DNA of 64,000 bases, from assembly GCA_037157565.1 (NCBI GenBank), contig JAZHRO010000013.1:80097501-80161500 (forward strand). The letters are read 5' to 3'. Shown piece after piece: positions 1 to 10,374 of the stretch. Below the pieces are notes generated by a model that ran no database searches, was not told the DNA's origin, and was given only the letters and a program-made list of their open reading frames with translations. The stretch is from Thalassia testudinum (lineage: Eukaryota > Streptophyta > Magnoliopsida > Alismatales > Hydrocharitaceae). Made by a program: the position numbers and the translations under genes. Numbering within the stretch: the stretch's first letter is position 1; the number at the start of each line of letters is the position of its first letter.

Positions 1-330
1 TGATCCTCAACTGGTGGTAGAATGATCTCAGATCTATCTTGGAGAATACCGTGGCACCTCGTAACTGGTCAAACAAATAATCAATTCTCAGCAGCGGATA
101 CTTGTTCTTGATGGTGACCCTATTCAGCTGTCTATAGTCAACACAAAGGCGCAGGGTGCCATCCTTCTTCTTTACAAATAACACAGGGGCTCCCCATGGG
201 GACACACTGGGCCTCACAAAGCCCTTCTCTGATAGGTCCTGCAGCTGTGACTTGAGCTCTCGCAGCTCAAGTGGTGCCATCCAGTACGGTGCCGTAGAAA
301 TGGGGCTGGTCCCCGGTACCAGTAGATCTC
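1..330 (-). pseudogene. Element X reverse transcriptase, N-terminal fragment
   Basis: The minus-strand translation contains the classical Ty3 RT opening: a [18 protein letters not shown] block, then [11 protein letters not shown] and a [15 protein letters not shown] block that runs off the window at position 1. These are the first conserved blocks of gypsy RT; the catalytic DD pair would lie outside. The frame differs from that of the protease upstream, so there is a frameshift near 310-330. RT copies the element RNA into DNA. The assignment is certain; the copy is truncated by the window and inactive by frameshift. Confidence 0.88.
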
Positions 331-870
331 AAACTCGATCTCACGCTCAGGTAGTAGTCCTGGCAGCTCCTCTAGAAATACGTCGGGATACTCTCTGACC
401 ACCGGGATGCTCTGAAAGTCTGTCACGGGGCTGGGCTCTACCACTACACAAGCTAGAAAGCCCTCACACCCCTGGCCCAAAAGTCTCGCTGCCCGAAGTG
501 TAGAAATGAACCTGAAACCTCCATCCACCGACTGTCCGAGAAACTCAAAGGAAGGCATCTCCGGTATGGAGAAAATGATCTTCCTCTCAAAACAGTCCAC
601 CAGGGCGTGGTAAGCAGACAGCCAATCCATCTCCAGAATCATATAAAAATCCTCCATCGGTATCACGATCAGGTCAGTGGGGAGGCTGTGTCCCCTAATA
701 CTAACCTCACAGTCTGTGTAGACCTCCACAGCTACAAACAGCTGACCACTCGAACCTCTAATCACAAATGGATCCTCTAAAAACACGCGGTCCTGTCCCA
801 AACTGACAGCAAAACTCACAACAACAAACGAGTGTGTGGAGTCGGAATCAAAAAGCACGTAAAACTAATC
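331..870 (-). pseudogene. Element X aspartic protease region
   Basis: The minus-strand frame shows FDSDSTHSF, which corresponds to the retropepsin active site normally written D-S/T-G-A/S. Here the glycine is replaced by aspartate, so the catalytic triplet is damaged. It is followed by the usual beta-strand region and a linker leading into RT. The protease would cleave the Gag-Pol polyprotein. The frame is separate from gag upstream and ends in a frameshift before RT. No function should be expected. Confidence 0.75.
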
Positions 871-979
871 TGCCGGAAACTGTAACCATACCTGCCACCA
901 CTGAACTTGATGCCCTGGCATCTCTATGTGTCAGGGCATTGATACGCCCTTCAGCTCTCGGTGCAGAAGAAGTAGCCAC

Positions 980-2059
980 ACTTTACGTCGGATGGGTAGC
1001 CGCTGGCCAGTACCCTCCCCACGACTGCTGTCCTCCCCCATGCACCTGGGAAACACGACCACCTGCTCGGCCTTCAGTGCTCGGTGCGGGGAGCATCTGC
1101 TGCGCTCCAATCTTAGATGGACAATCCCTCTTGATGTGGCCCGGCTGGCCACACTGGTAGTAGAGGGGGGCTCGACTTTCTCCCCCTGTAGGTCCCTGCT
1201 GACGACTGGGCGGGGGTCCAGTGCTGACAGCTAGCCCCTGTCGGGGACCCCCAAAGGCTACTGATGGCCCCACAAAATGAGACGGCTCTCCTGCAGGCAC
1301 CGTGTGCCTCCTCTCTCGTCGGCCCTGTGAGTACTTTGGCTGGTAGGGCCTCTTCCGTCCACTGTCGAAGTCTCGTTCAGTCGGGTTGGTCTCCTCGTAC
1401 TTCATAGCTGCCTCCACCACTCTCAAGAAGGTGGGTAGCTTCAGGGGTTTGACATACCCCCGAATGGCAGGCCGGCGCCCCTCAGTGGCTACAACTGTCA
1501 CAGCAAAATGTGATAGCTCCAGGAAGCACATACGGTATGTGCTATCATCGTCCCCTAGCGAAGAGTGTGAAACTCCCACCTCCTCTCGTCCTGCCAAGTC
1601 TACGGAAAGTACTGCTCGCAGAAGAGGGTCACGAACTGGTCCCATGTCAGCTCTCCCCTCTCCTGGCCTCTGACTGCCCTCCACTGCTTGTGTGCCGCAC
1701 TCTCCAACTGGTACATGGAAAAGGCCACGTGGTACTCCCCAGGGGGGCAAAGGGTGTCAAACACCTTCTCAATCTGCTCCAGCCAGTCCTCTACCTCAGA
1801 CGGGTCCTCATCCCCCTAGAAAGAGGGGGGCTTCAGCTTCCGGAATTGTCCGAAAAGCTCGTAGTGCAATTGTAGTGGGGGAACGGGTACGCCTCTAGGT
1901 AGGGAGGGCTTGTGCTCAGAAGTGTCAGAGTGCAGTGGGGGCAGTGGAAGACCACCCCCTCCCCCTCGTCCAGCGCTGCATCGGTCTCTCGGCCCCACAG
2001 AGGACTCCCCCCCCACATCCCCGAGGAGAGGCGCCCATGGAGGCGGGTGAAGCTCCTCT
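980..2059 (-). pseudogene. Element X gag, C-terminal part with CCHC zinc knuckle
   Basis: The minus-strand frames show a retrotransposon gag core ending in a WDQFVTLFCEQYFP-type motif and, near 1100-1150, a knuckle reading YYQCGQPGHIKRDCP, the nucleocapsid RNA-binding motif C-X2-C-X4-H-X4-C. The gag core and knuckle region are in different frames, so at least one indel is present. At 2059 the frame is interrupted by element A. Its N-terminal portion, with the start codon, is found at 15703-15862, and the two halves are in the same reading frame when one copy of the target duplication is removed. Confidence 0.82.
2055..2059. repeat. Target-site duplication of element A, left copy
   Basis: CCTCT immediately precedes A's 5' LTR. 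The sequence right after A's 3' LTR (15703-15707) is CCGCT, one mismatch out of five. Ty3 integrases make 5-bp duplications, so this fits a real insertion with one later mutation. Confidence 0.72.
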
Positions 2060-2880
2060 TCATGAGAGCCTCATCATGAGCCATAACTAGCTCATTTTGA
2101 CCCAATAAAGAAGATAAAAGCTCCTACATAACCTAGAAGAAGGCTTAACTGAAGGAACAAGTGCTCTGAGAAGAAAACATGAAATAAAGGTTAAAACTGC
2201 AATTTTACCATTGCAGTACATAAACGGGATTTCTCAGAAGCAAAACATAGGTCAAATGATCCAAATAAGATAAAAAGAGGGTTGAGTCAATCAGAAATGG
2301 GTTTATGTGCAATCTAAGAATTAAATGACACTTGGTAACCCTAAAACAGACCCGCTTAAATTAACAAGGCTCCGGTCAGGATAAAAATTGAGTAAACCCT
2401 CTAAAAATCATGGAAAAACATCCTCTAGGATTTAGAACACTTAATTTGGCCTTTGGAACCTAGTCTGACCTAGATTAGGGTCCTAGTTCCTCAATTAACC
2501 AAATTTGGGTTTTTACGCAAAATATCCAGTCAAACGAGGTAAAACCTGAAATCCAAATTCTCCATTGGATTCCTTAGGTCCAAATTAGGTTTATACCAAA
2601 ATTTGGACTTAAGAGGAGGTCATCTTGACCTACTTTGCAATTTAGTACACCCAAATCACAAATAGGTCCCTATCTTTTTAATATCCTTGCAAAGAACCCC
2701 CCAAGTTCTTCGCCCCCTTTGCAATCCGGTCCTGCCGCCATTATTAGGGCAGAACCGAGCTCCGGCGAGGTTCAGAGAGGGATTGCTCTCTAATCCCTCA
2801 GAGATTCCCTCCCAGAAATGGAAGGGGGATTCTCTGAGGAATTCCCTTCCTTCTAACGCCAATTACAATCGCTGGTGTGA

Positions 2881-2917
2881 ACCCAATCTCTCGTGCGAAC
2901 GCACGAGAGATTTGGGT
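2881..2917 (+). promoter_or_regulatory. Promoter-proximal hairpin in element A 5' LTR
   Basis: Perfect 11-bp arms TCTCTCGTGCG (2887-2897) and CGCACGAGAGA (2900-2910) with a 2-base loop; the flanking ACCCAA and TTTGGGT extend the pairing with one bulge. It lies about 80 bp upstream of the TATA box. The same hairpin occurs in element C with a different but still paired base (see findings). Confidence 0.7.
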
Positions 2918-2996
2918 ATCCACCTTCCTTCCAACTCCGGTGAGCCAGCAGACCTAATTGCGCGCTCTCCACGCGCTGATAGGAGCGGCCAGCACC

Positions 2997-3002
2997 TATA
3001 AA
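2997..3002 (+). promoter_or_regulatory. TATA box of element A 5' LTR
   Basis: TATAAA in a C-rich setting, the best core-promoter candidate in the LTR. The corresponding site in the 3' LTR is TATAAAA at 13930. The start of transcription would be about 30 bp downstream. This is inferred from sequence only. Confidence 0.6.
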
Positions 3003-4767
3003 GCACCCCCCAGACCCTGCCGCAGGACCCAAGCTTGATTTTGATGGAGATCCCCTCCAAATTCCCTCTCTCCCATCTCTGGCCAAACGACCCGCAAGCT
3101 CCGGCAACCTCCTCCTCTCCTTCTCGTCGCTCTGCTGCCATACCAGCAGCAGAGTCCTCTTCGCCTCTTCCTCCCGCATCGCGCTGTACCCCGCGCGCGT
3201 GCTCCTGACCTCATCTTTGTCGCCGCTTCCTCCCTCAGGGTCTTTCTTCCCCGACGACGGCAGTTACCAGCCGTCCTCTCCACCGCCTCCCTTCCTTTGA
3301 GACAACCCCATATACATTCTCCATCCTCTCCTCTATCTTTTCCCCCTACTATTTTACTTGATTACCCCTCGACAGTACCTAACCACCTCCATCGTTCTCG
3401 CCTCCGACCGCCCTCCGGCGAGCTGCCCACACCACTCCGCCCCTCCACATGGCTCGCCAACCCCCTCGTGAGCTTCGCCTCACCACCAGGAACCCATTCC
3501 ACCCCATCACTGCCACTCCAGACCTCCACAAGCACCCCCCGACCAACCCACCATCTCCGGCCACAGGTTGACCTAGGCACGCACGCCTAGGCCGACCTGC
3601 AACCTGCAGCATCGCCCACCGCCTTCGCCGTGCTACAGCAAAGGTTTCCAGCTATTCTGATTGGGCCAATAGGCCATTCTGTTGGATGTCAGGTGGACGC
3701 TCCACCGCCATTAACAGTCGAAGCAGCAGGGAGCTTGGAGCAGCTTCGGGCATCAGGCTTCCCAGGCTGCAGGTGCAGCAGACTCTCGCGAAGGTCGCGA
3801 AGCGAACGAGGCCAGCTAGTCGCACAGAGGAGCCATCAGCTTGGGCAATCGAGTGACGAAAGCTCTGCGGGCGCGCGTGAAGGCAAGACCGACCAGATAG
3901 TCCCACATCGTGGGATTGCAAAACTCAGGTATCATATAAATTGTTTTTGTGTTTTCTTCTTACTGCCTCTGTAAGCACAGGGGTGAGGTCCCTCACTGCC
4001 CCCACACGCCTCGTCCGCGGCTTGACGTCGCGGATCTGGCGGATCCGACCCGACCTAAACCTACGCACTCCTCGCGCATCACCACTTGTTGGTGCGCCTG
4101 GTCCCGGGTGCGAATCCGACCCGACTACCCGTGTGGCTCTGGGAGAGCGTGCTTGAGTGAACTGCTTGAGAAAAAGAGAGACGCTTGGGTAGAGGGACGA
4201 GGGTAGGTTTTTGCTACTGTGTGGTGTGTGCAGGAAGGAAGAAGTGACCGAGGCAGCGAACACTTAGCAGCTGAAGAACAGGAAGAGAAGAAAGAAGAAG
4301 CTGTGTAGCAGTGAAAGGAGAAGTCTTCGCCGAGAAGAAGAAGAAGAAGGAAGACAAGGCAGAAGAGAGAGAAGAACAAAGAAGAGGCCAAATGAAGACT
4401 GCAAAGAGATCAGAAGAAAAAGATTTAGAAAGAAGAAAGGCAAGGCAAGAGAAGAAGGAAGATACAAAAGTAGAAAGGAGAAGAGAGAAAGAGAGATCAC
4501 ATTTAGGACGTCTGATACAGAAATCAGACGTCCAATTCTACTTTTTTTTCACAAATCCTTTTTAAAATTCTCTCTTTGAATCAATTATATTTGCATTTAA
4601 CAGTTATATTCTTTGGTTTTACAAAGTACTAAGATTGCTCCCCAAGTTCGACCTCGGATACTCTAGTTGTTCGAGTAATAAAATTCTTTATATTTGTTTA
4701 AACGTTTTGTCGGTTATACTACAACGTAATACGCTTTAAATCCGCACAAAATCGTTGAGAACATTTT

Positions 4768-4786
4768 TGGCGCCGTTGCCGGGGAG
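4768..4786 (+). other. Primer binding site of element A (tRNA-Asp)
   Basis: TGGCGCCGTTGCCGGGGAG is complementary to the 3' end of plant tRNA-Asp including its CCA. It starts 4 bases after the LTR end, as expected for minus-strand priming. Confidence 0.9.
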
Positions 4787-5730
4787 CAACGGGCACTTTT
4801 AAAGCTTTTGATTGCAACTTTTCTATCTAATATCTGACTTAACTTCTCTCTTTTGTTGTGTTCAAGCAGGGAAAGCAAAACAAAAAGGAAAGAACAATAA
4901 CTGCACAACAGACTCTCCAAGGAACAGGTAATCTCCATAAGCCCTCTCTCTTAACCCTCTCGCAATCTAAAAAGGAAAAAAAGAGAAAAATCAACTTAGG
5001 GCTACCTGTTTCATATTTAGTAACTCATCAAGTTGCCTGATTTTCATTTCAACATATTTTTGTCTGTTCATCCAACTAAGGCAACTAGGGCTAAAACTTT
5101 CTTGATTGAGCCCTAGGTGCTAATTTCTAAGGCAACTAAATTGGACCCACTAGAGACAAGTTAGGGATTGCAAAGCTAGGATTTTTAGAGACACATCTTC
5201 TCTAAAACAAAGAAACAAACTTTCCAAAAAGAGGTGTGCCTAAACCGTGTTTGAAACGATTTATATAAGAGGAACCCTAAGCAAATCAGGCTGATAATCC
5301 ATTTGAACCATAAAAGGAAGGACCTAAAAGCTCTCAAAGGAACAAGAGGTGAAGTTGATCCCTTGGGTCAACCAACCTTAATATTAGGTCACTTTTGCAC
5401 TCAAAATACTTAAAAGTTCAAGTGGAACATTAAGCACCTTGATCTTAAAATAAAAAAAGGTAGACTTAAGAGGTCAAGGTCTCCATTCTGGTCTACCTGG
5501 AACCGCAGTGACAAGAGAGGTCGGGTGGGGGAAACCCTGTAACCCGTGGGGACGCTCTACCGTGTAGGGGTCTTTGCGGGACTCTCCCTCTCTGGCTGCC
5601 CAGGTATTTCTCAGGTGGACGATCTTCTGATCCAGGGGTCCATCTGCCCCGAACCTCTATAGTCACCCAACAATTCTTGGGTGTCTTGATTGGGTCCAGC
5701 ACCTTCTAATCTCATCACATCCTTCGGTGC
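4787..5730 (+). other. Element A 5' untranslated leader
   Basis: About 940 bp with no convincing reading frame. The last part (about 5480-5712) is shared with the leaders of B (about 33580-33807, reversed) and the non-autonomous C (about 40510-40735, reversed), so it is a conserved block just before the coding region. A packaging or dimerisation role is a reasonable inference but is not shown. Confidence 0.7.
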
Positions 5731-7338
5731 ATGTTTGGTAGGAGGTCCTTAAGACCACCTTTAAGACCTCCTTTAGAAATTCATTCTCGTCGAGGCCAAG
5801 TCTCGACGCCCTTGTTTGTGCAGCAACCCCACCACATAAATCTTTCATCTGATTCAGACGCTGATTCTCCTTCTTCTCCCATCATGGCACAACCCATTGA
5901 AGAGGAGAATAACCTTGAACACCAACTTCAACACTTGAACGATCTCTTTCAGAACTTTGTAAACCCACCGCAGCGACCTATGATGCGAGATCACTATAAT
6001 CCCGCTGCGGTGGCAATCGAACCCCGAGTACGAATCCCAATTGGAGGACCTGACTCTGAACTGAAGCCCAATATGATTCATGCCGTACCGAAGTTCCATG
6101 GGCTTAACTCTGAGGATCCATTCCAACACATTAAACAACTCAAGCATCTGGCCCAGACCTTCAGGTCAGATGTACAAAACTGGGATATCCTACTCATGAA
6201 AATGTTTTCGTTCTCCCTCTTGGACAAGGCCGCACACTGGTATCAGACTCAGACCCGCCCGATCAACACATGGGAGGCATTACAATCCGAATTTTTGAAA
6301 AAATTATTCCCTGTTGGCCGGACGAATGCCTTGCGCCACCAGATCACTCATTTCACTCAACAACTGGGAGAACCTCTTCACGAAGCTTGGGATCGATTCC
6401 TAGATTTCATGCGAAAGTGCCCCCATCACGGAGTTCCTAAGTGGGAACAAGTCCAGTCTTTTTACCAGGGACTCCGTGAGGATATTCGTCTATTCGTCAA
6501 TGCAACATGCGGAGGAAACATCATGGGCCAACACGAGGACACGGTGTGGGAGATTCTCGAAAACATGTGCGAGAACTCCATAAATAATGACTCCTTGGGC
6601 TTATTCGACAGGACGAATGCCCGCGCATCGACGAATCTAAGAGGGACACATGACATGCAGGACCTGTCCACTTCTGTCGACTTGGAACTGATGGCCAGTC
6701 GGTTGGACAAGGTCTCTTTTATAGAAAAGAAGGTGGACGAGCTAACTCGACATTTGCAGCAAGCCACCTCTGCGCAAAACTCTTTTGCACGACCTCCTCT
6801 GGCAAGGGAAACAATGCAAAACATATACCACCAACCTGCCACGAGGATGGACCCATATCCACCCCTGTCTGCCTCTCGGACCGAAGTGACCTCCGATCCC
6901 TTCTACTCGAGTTGGGGGAACTCTGAACCCTCGTATTCTAACTTTCCTGAGGTTCCTCAGAACTGCGAGGACCTCAACGCCATCCAGAATGACCCATACT
7001 CCAATACCTACAACCCTGGATGGCGAAATCATCCTAACTTTCAGTGGGCGGGAAATTCTCAAAGACCACCATATCAACCCCATCCACAAGCTCCTCGTCC
7101 ATATCAGCCGCCTCAGCCTCGGCCCAATCCCACCTACCAATCCGGGCAAAATCAGGATCAACTAACTCTTATCCTTCAAACACTGGCTGACATTCAAAAG
7201 ACGAATGCGGCAATGCAAAAACAGCACAAGGACGAGATCACAGAGGTTCGCAACCAACTGGCCCAGATGGCACATTCCCGCCAACCTGTCACCCTTCCTT
7301 CGCAACCTCTGCCCAACCCAAATAACGTGCCGACCTAG
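5731..7338 (+). CDS. gag: Element A Gag protein
   Basis: An open frame of 535 codons from an ATG; the start is supported because element D's gag also begins with the M-x-GRRSL motif. Residues about 120-270 form the retrotransposon gag core (DPFQH, KAAHWY, FLKKLFPVGRTNALR, CPHHGVPKWEQ), the capsid-like domain that assembles virus-like particles in the cytoplasm. No CCHC knuckle is present, as in other Athila-type gags. The C-terminal third is rich in Pro, Gln and Asn. The frame ends at TAG (7336-7338), but protease follows in the same frame nine bases later. That TAG may therefore be a mutation, or a read-through stop; element D has no stop at the same place. Confidence 0.9.
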   Translation: MFGRRSLRPPLRPPLEIHSRRGQVSTPLFVQQPHHINLSSDSDADSPSSPIMAQPIEEENNLEHQLQHLNDLFQNFVNPPQRPMMRDHYNPAAVAIEPRVRIPIGGPDSELKPNMIHAVPKFHGLNSEDPFQHIKQLKHLAQTFRSDVQNWDILLMKMFSFSLLDKAAHWYQTQTRPINTWEALQSEFLKKLFPVGRTNALRHQITHFTQQLGEPLHEAWDRFLDFMRKCPHHGVPKWEQVQSFYQGLREDIRLFVNATCGGNIMGQHEDTVWEILENMCENSINNDSLGLFDRTNARASTNLRGTHDMQDLSTSVDLELMASRLDKVSFIEKKVDELTRHLQQATSAQNSFARPPLARETMQNIYHQPATRMDPYPPLSASRTEVTSDPFYSSWGNSEPSYSNFPEVPQNCEDLNAIQNDPYSNTYNPGWRNHPNFQWAGNSQRPPYQPHPQAPRPYQPPQPRPNPTYQSGQNQDQLTLILQTLADIQKTNAAMQKQHKDEITEVRNQLAQMAHSRQPVTLPSQPLPNPNNVPT

Positions 7339-7347
7339 AGGTGCGTT

Positions 7348-8592
7348 ATGAATCCAAATCTAGGCCACACACATTTGATTTATCAGGCCCCTGCTACTCC
7401 ATCACCAGACGGGATGGAGGCTTCAACATCTTATGCAGGATTTCAGCAGCAGCCACCCCTCCTACCTAACCCAAACCAAAATCAGGCCGGATTAAACTCT
7501 GTAACAACACGTAGTGGTAAAACAACACAAGACCCACATTATCCGAACCACTCCAAGCCTGATAATCGCCAAGACCCTAGGGTAGTCATCCAAGATACTA
7601 CTGTCCCAGATCAAGAACCTGGACCTATCCTAGAGGAACCAGCTAGGATCCCATTTCCTGAGGCCTTGACCAAAGGAAAAAGGACAACCAAACCTGTGGC
7701 TCCTGAGGAGGATCTGGTCAAGCTCTTTGAACAGGTCCAAATAAACATCCCATTGATGGATGCAATTCGCCACATACTGGCTTACGCAAGATTCTTGAAA
7801 GACATATGTACACCTAAACGTAAGCCGCGAACCAAGGATGGGAATCCGATCGTACTGTCAGAGCAAGCCAGCTCTGTCATCTTAAGCAAACTCCCACCCA
7901 AGGATAAAGACCCAGGAACTCCCTTGATTTCTTGTAAAATTGGTGAAACCCAACTTGATAGAGCCCTACAAGACCTAGGTGCCTCCATAAATTTAATACC
8001 TACATCCCTCCTTGACCACCTTGAAGAATCTGAACTTAAACCCACTGAGGTGACATTGCAGTTAGCCGATCGATCCATCAAGTCACCCAAAGGAATACTC
8101 GAGGATGTCATTGTTAGGGTACGGGATTTTTATTTCCCAGTGGACTTCATAGTACTGGACATGGATGCACCTAAGAACCCAAGGGACACACCAATCATAT
8201 TAGGGAGACCCTTTTTGGCCACTGCTAGGGCCAATATAAACTGCGAAGAGGGCCAGATAGAATTAAAATTTGGGAATCAAAATCTGAAGATTGACATTTT
8301 CAAGGCCCAACAAGGGATTAATTGCGGGGTTATAGAGGAAATTTGTGATGTCAAAGCCGTGGTTGATGAACTGCATAAAGAGGACAACCTGATTATTCCT
8401 GATCAACCACTAGAGAATCAAAAACCGCTAACAGAGGAGTGCGAACATGATCTAGACACACCTAGGACTCCTACCATTGCTCCCGATACAAACCCTGACA
8501 ATCCTGTCATGGAACTCAAGCCCCTTCCCGAACAACTGAAATACGTCTTTTTGGATTCAAATCAGACGTTTCCTGTGATTATCAATTCTTGA
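7348..8592 (+). CDS. Element A aspartic protease segment of Gag-Pol
   Basis: Same frame as gag, 414 codons. The first 200 residues are a variable linker. The retropepsin active site is D209-L-G-A-S, the Athila form of the D-T-G-A triad, and ILGRPFLA near residue 283 is the second conserved protease block. The enzyme would release Gag, RT and integrase from the polyprotein. The frame stops at TGA (8590-8592); at the aligned position element B has CGA (Arg), so this stop looks like a C-to-T mutation. RT continues in the same frame beyond it. Confidence 0.88.
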   Translation: MNPNLGHTHLIYQAPATPSPDGMEASTSYAGFQQQPPLLPNPNQNQAGLNSVTTRSGKTTQDPHYPNHSKPDNRQDPRVVIQDTTVPDQEPGPILEEPARIPFPEALTKGKRTTKPVAPEEDLVKLFEQVQINIPLMDAIRHILAYARFLKDICTPKRKPRTKDGNPIVLSEQASSVILSKLPPKDKDPGTPLISCKIGETQLDRALQDLGASINLIPTSLLDHLEESELKPTEVTLQLADRSIKSPKGILEDVIVRVRDFYFPVDFIVLDMDAPKNPRDTPIILGRPFLATARANINCEEGQIELKFGNQNLKIDIFKAQQGINCGVIEEICDVKAVVDELHKEDNLIIPDQPLENQKPLTEECEHDLDTPRTPTIAPDTNPDNPVMELKPLPEQLKYVFLDSNQTFPVIINS

Positions 8593-8616
8593 CTCACACC
8601 TGATCAGGAACTCCGT

Positions 8617-10374
8617 TTGATTTCTGTTCTCCAGCAACATCGTAGAGCCATTGGATGGACTCTAGATGATTTGACTGGTATAAGCCCTTCATACTGCACA
8701 CATCGAATCTACACAGAAGAAGGCTCACGACCTTCAAGAGAAATGCAAAGATGCCTAAACCCTAACCTACAGGAGGTCGTGAAAAAGGAGATCATAAAGG
8801 GGTTAGATGCAGGGATCATCTACCCGATCTCCGACAGTCATTGGGTGAGTCCAATACAAGTGGTGCCCAAGAAGGCAGGACTTACCATCATCACGACTGA
8901 AACCGGAGAAGTCATTCCTACCCGAATAGTTAATTCGTGGAGAGTCTGCATTGATTACAGAAGACTAAATTCCTCCACGAAGAAGGATCATTTCCCACTA
9001 CCGTTTATTGATCAGATCCTCGAGAAACTAGCAGGAAATAGATTCTTCTACTTTCTGGATGGGTACTCCGGTTACAATCAGGTGGCAATCCATCCAGAGG
9101 ACCAAGAAAAGACCACATTCACCTTCCCCTTCGGGACGTACGCGTTTCGAAGGATGCCATTCGGTCTCTGCAATGCACCTGCAACTTTTCAGCGGTGCAT
9201 GCTTGCCATATTCTCAGATATGGTAGGTGATTATCTGGAAGTCTTCATGGATGACTTTTCAGTTTTTGGACAATCATTTGACGATTGCCCCCAACACTTG
9301 GTCCATATACTCAGGCGGTGCATCGAGGTGAATTTAGTTCTTTCCTGGGAAAAGAGCCATTTCATGGTGCCTGAGGGAATTGTCCTGGGACATTTAATCT
9401 TCGAGAAAGGCATCCAAGTGGATCGAGCTAAGGTTAACCTAATTTCCAAGCTCCCTATGCCTAGCTCGATTAAGGACATCCGATCTTTTTTGGGGCACGT
9501 CGGTTTCTACCGTCGATTCATCCCTGATTTCTCAAAAATCGCGCGCCCCCTGACCAAGCTTCTCTCCAAGGATGTGCCTTTCGAGATTTCCAAGGAATGC
9601 ACTCAAGCATTTGAGATCCTACGTGACCGAGTCACCCAAGCCCCAATCCTACAGTCCCCTGATTGGTCTCAACCCTTTGAGATCGTGTGCGATGCATCTG
9701 ACTTCGCTGTAGGAGCGGTTTTGGGGCAGAAAATTGACGGGAAACCTGTGGTCATTTACTACGCCAGCAAAACATTGGATGAGGCTCAGCGTAACTATAC
9801 GGTTACTGAGAAAGAGCTGCTGGCCATAGTATTTGCCCTGGAAAAATTCAGATCATACCTTCTGGGTTCCCGTGTTATCATATACTCGAATCACACAGCT
9901 GTGAGGCATCTCCTTGCAAAGAAGGATGCGAAACCTCGATTAATCCGATGGATCTTGCTGTTGCAAGAATTTGACCTCGAGATTCGCGACAAGGCGGGAA
10001 AGCACAATGTGGTAGCTGATCACTTGTCCCGCCTTCCTTCTGAAATTATTTATCCTTCCGGACCTATTACAGAACATTTCCCTGATGAGCACCTCCTGAC
10101 TATCAGTACAAGTCTTCCATGGTTCGCCGATATAGTTAATTACCTGGCATCACATCAGATTACGCCCGATTGGCCGAAGGCCAAAAAGGACAAATTGCGC
10201 TCCGATGCCAAGTATTACCTATGGGAAGACCCGTATCTATTCCGCATTGGTGCTGATCAGATAATCCGACGATGCGTCACGGAAGTGGAAATCAAAGACA
10301 TACTCTCATTCTGCCATGACCAGGCATGCGGTGGACATTTTTCTGGACATAAAACCGCATCGAAAGTCCTCTAG
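8617..10374 (+). CDS. Element A reverse transcriptase and RNase H
   Basis: 585 codons in the gag-protease frame; the listed start is only the first Met after the TGA. RT blocks appear in order: SHWVSPIQVVPKKAG (about 72), WRVCIDYRRLN, FFYFLDGYSGYNQV, and the catalytic F-M-D-D at 210-213. RNase H follows with D359 (CDAS) and E400 (EKELLA). The third catalytic acid, normally Asp before His, is Asn425 (codon 9889-9891); both B and D have Asp there. RNase H may thus be inactive. The fused enzyme copies element RNA and removes it from the hybrid. The segment ends at TAG (10372-10374), where D has CAG, so again a C-to-T stop. Confidence 0.92.
   Translation: MISVLQQHRRAIGWTLDDLTGISPSYCTHRIYTEEGSRPSREMQRCLNPNLQEVVKKEIIKGLDAGIIYPISDSHWVSPIQVVPKKAGLTIITTETGEVIPTRIVNSWRVCIDYRRLNSSTKKDHFPLPFIDQILEKLAGNRFFYFLDGYSGYNQVAIHPEDQEKTTFTFPFGTYAFRRMPFGLCNAPATFQRCMLAIFSDMVGDYLEVFMDDFSVFGQSFDDCPQHLVHILRRCIEVNLVLSWEKSHFMVPEGIVLGHLIFEKGIQVDRAKVNLISKLPMPSSIKDIRSFLGHVGFYRRFIPDFSKIARPLTKLLSKDVPFEISKECTQAFEILRDRVTQAPILQSPDWSQPFEIVCDASDFAVGAVLGQKIDGKPVVIYYASKTLDEAQRNYTVTEKELLAIVFALEKFRSYLLGSRVIIYSNHTAVRHLLAKKDAKPRLIRWILLLQEFDLEIRDKAGKHNVVADHLSRLPSEIIYPSGPITEHFPDEHLLTISTSLPWFADIVNYLASHQITPDWPKAKKDKLRSDAKYYLWEDPYLFRIGADQIIRRCVTEVEIKDILSFCHDQACGGHFSGHKTASKVL

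Larger units (their letters stand above)
1..2059 (-). mobile_element. Element X, left part: degenerate Tekay/Del-like Ty3/gypsy retrotransposon
   Basis: Read on the minus strand this stretch gives, in order, a gag domain, a CCHC zinc knuckle, an aspartic protease and the start of reverse transcriptase, which is the Ty3/gypsy order. The rest of pol and the other LTR lie beyond the left edge. Several frameshifts separate the domains, so the copy is dead. It is cut at 2059 by element A and resumes at 15703, where the gag start codon, primer site and LTR are found. Family assignment (chromovirus, Tekay/Del type) comes from the zinc knuckle, the RT motifs and the tRNA-Met primer site; the chromodomain itself is outside the window. 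Confidence 0.88.
2060..4763 (+). repeat. Element A 5' LTR
   Basis: About 2.70 kb, matching 12993-15702 along its whole length. The 3' copy begins TGATGAGAG and ends in AACA. The 5' copy begins TCATGAGAG, so the terminal TG has become TC. It contains a hairpin (2881-2917), a TATA box (2997-3002), a purine-rich GAAGAA tract (about 4270-4490) and a paired GACGTC motif (4507-4532). Short frames seen here on both strands are low-complexity or LTR shadows. Confidence 0.92.

Noticed and set aside
4125..4565. Lys/Glu-rich or Ser/Leu/Phe-rich frames in the A LTR (repeated at 15058-15439)
   Set aside because: They are translations of a GAAGAA-type purine-rich tract present in both LTRs; there is no domain and the opposite strand is equally open.
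4768..4786. tRNA-Asp-like sequence (also at 41551 and 54436)
   Set aside because: Only the 18-19 bases complementary to the tRNA 3' end are present; these are primer binding sites, not tRNA genes.
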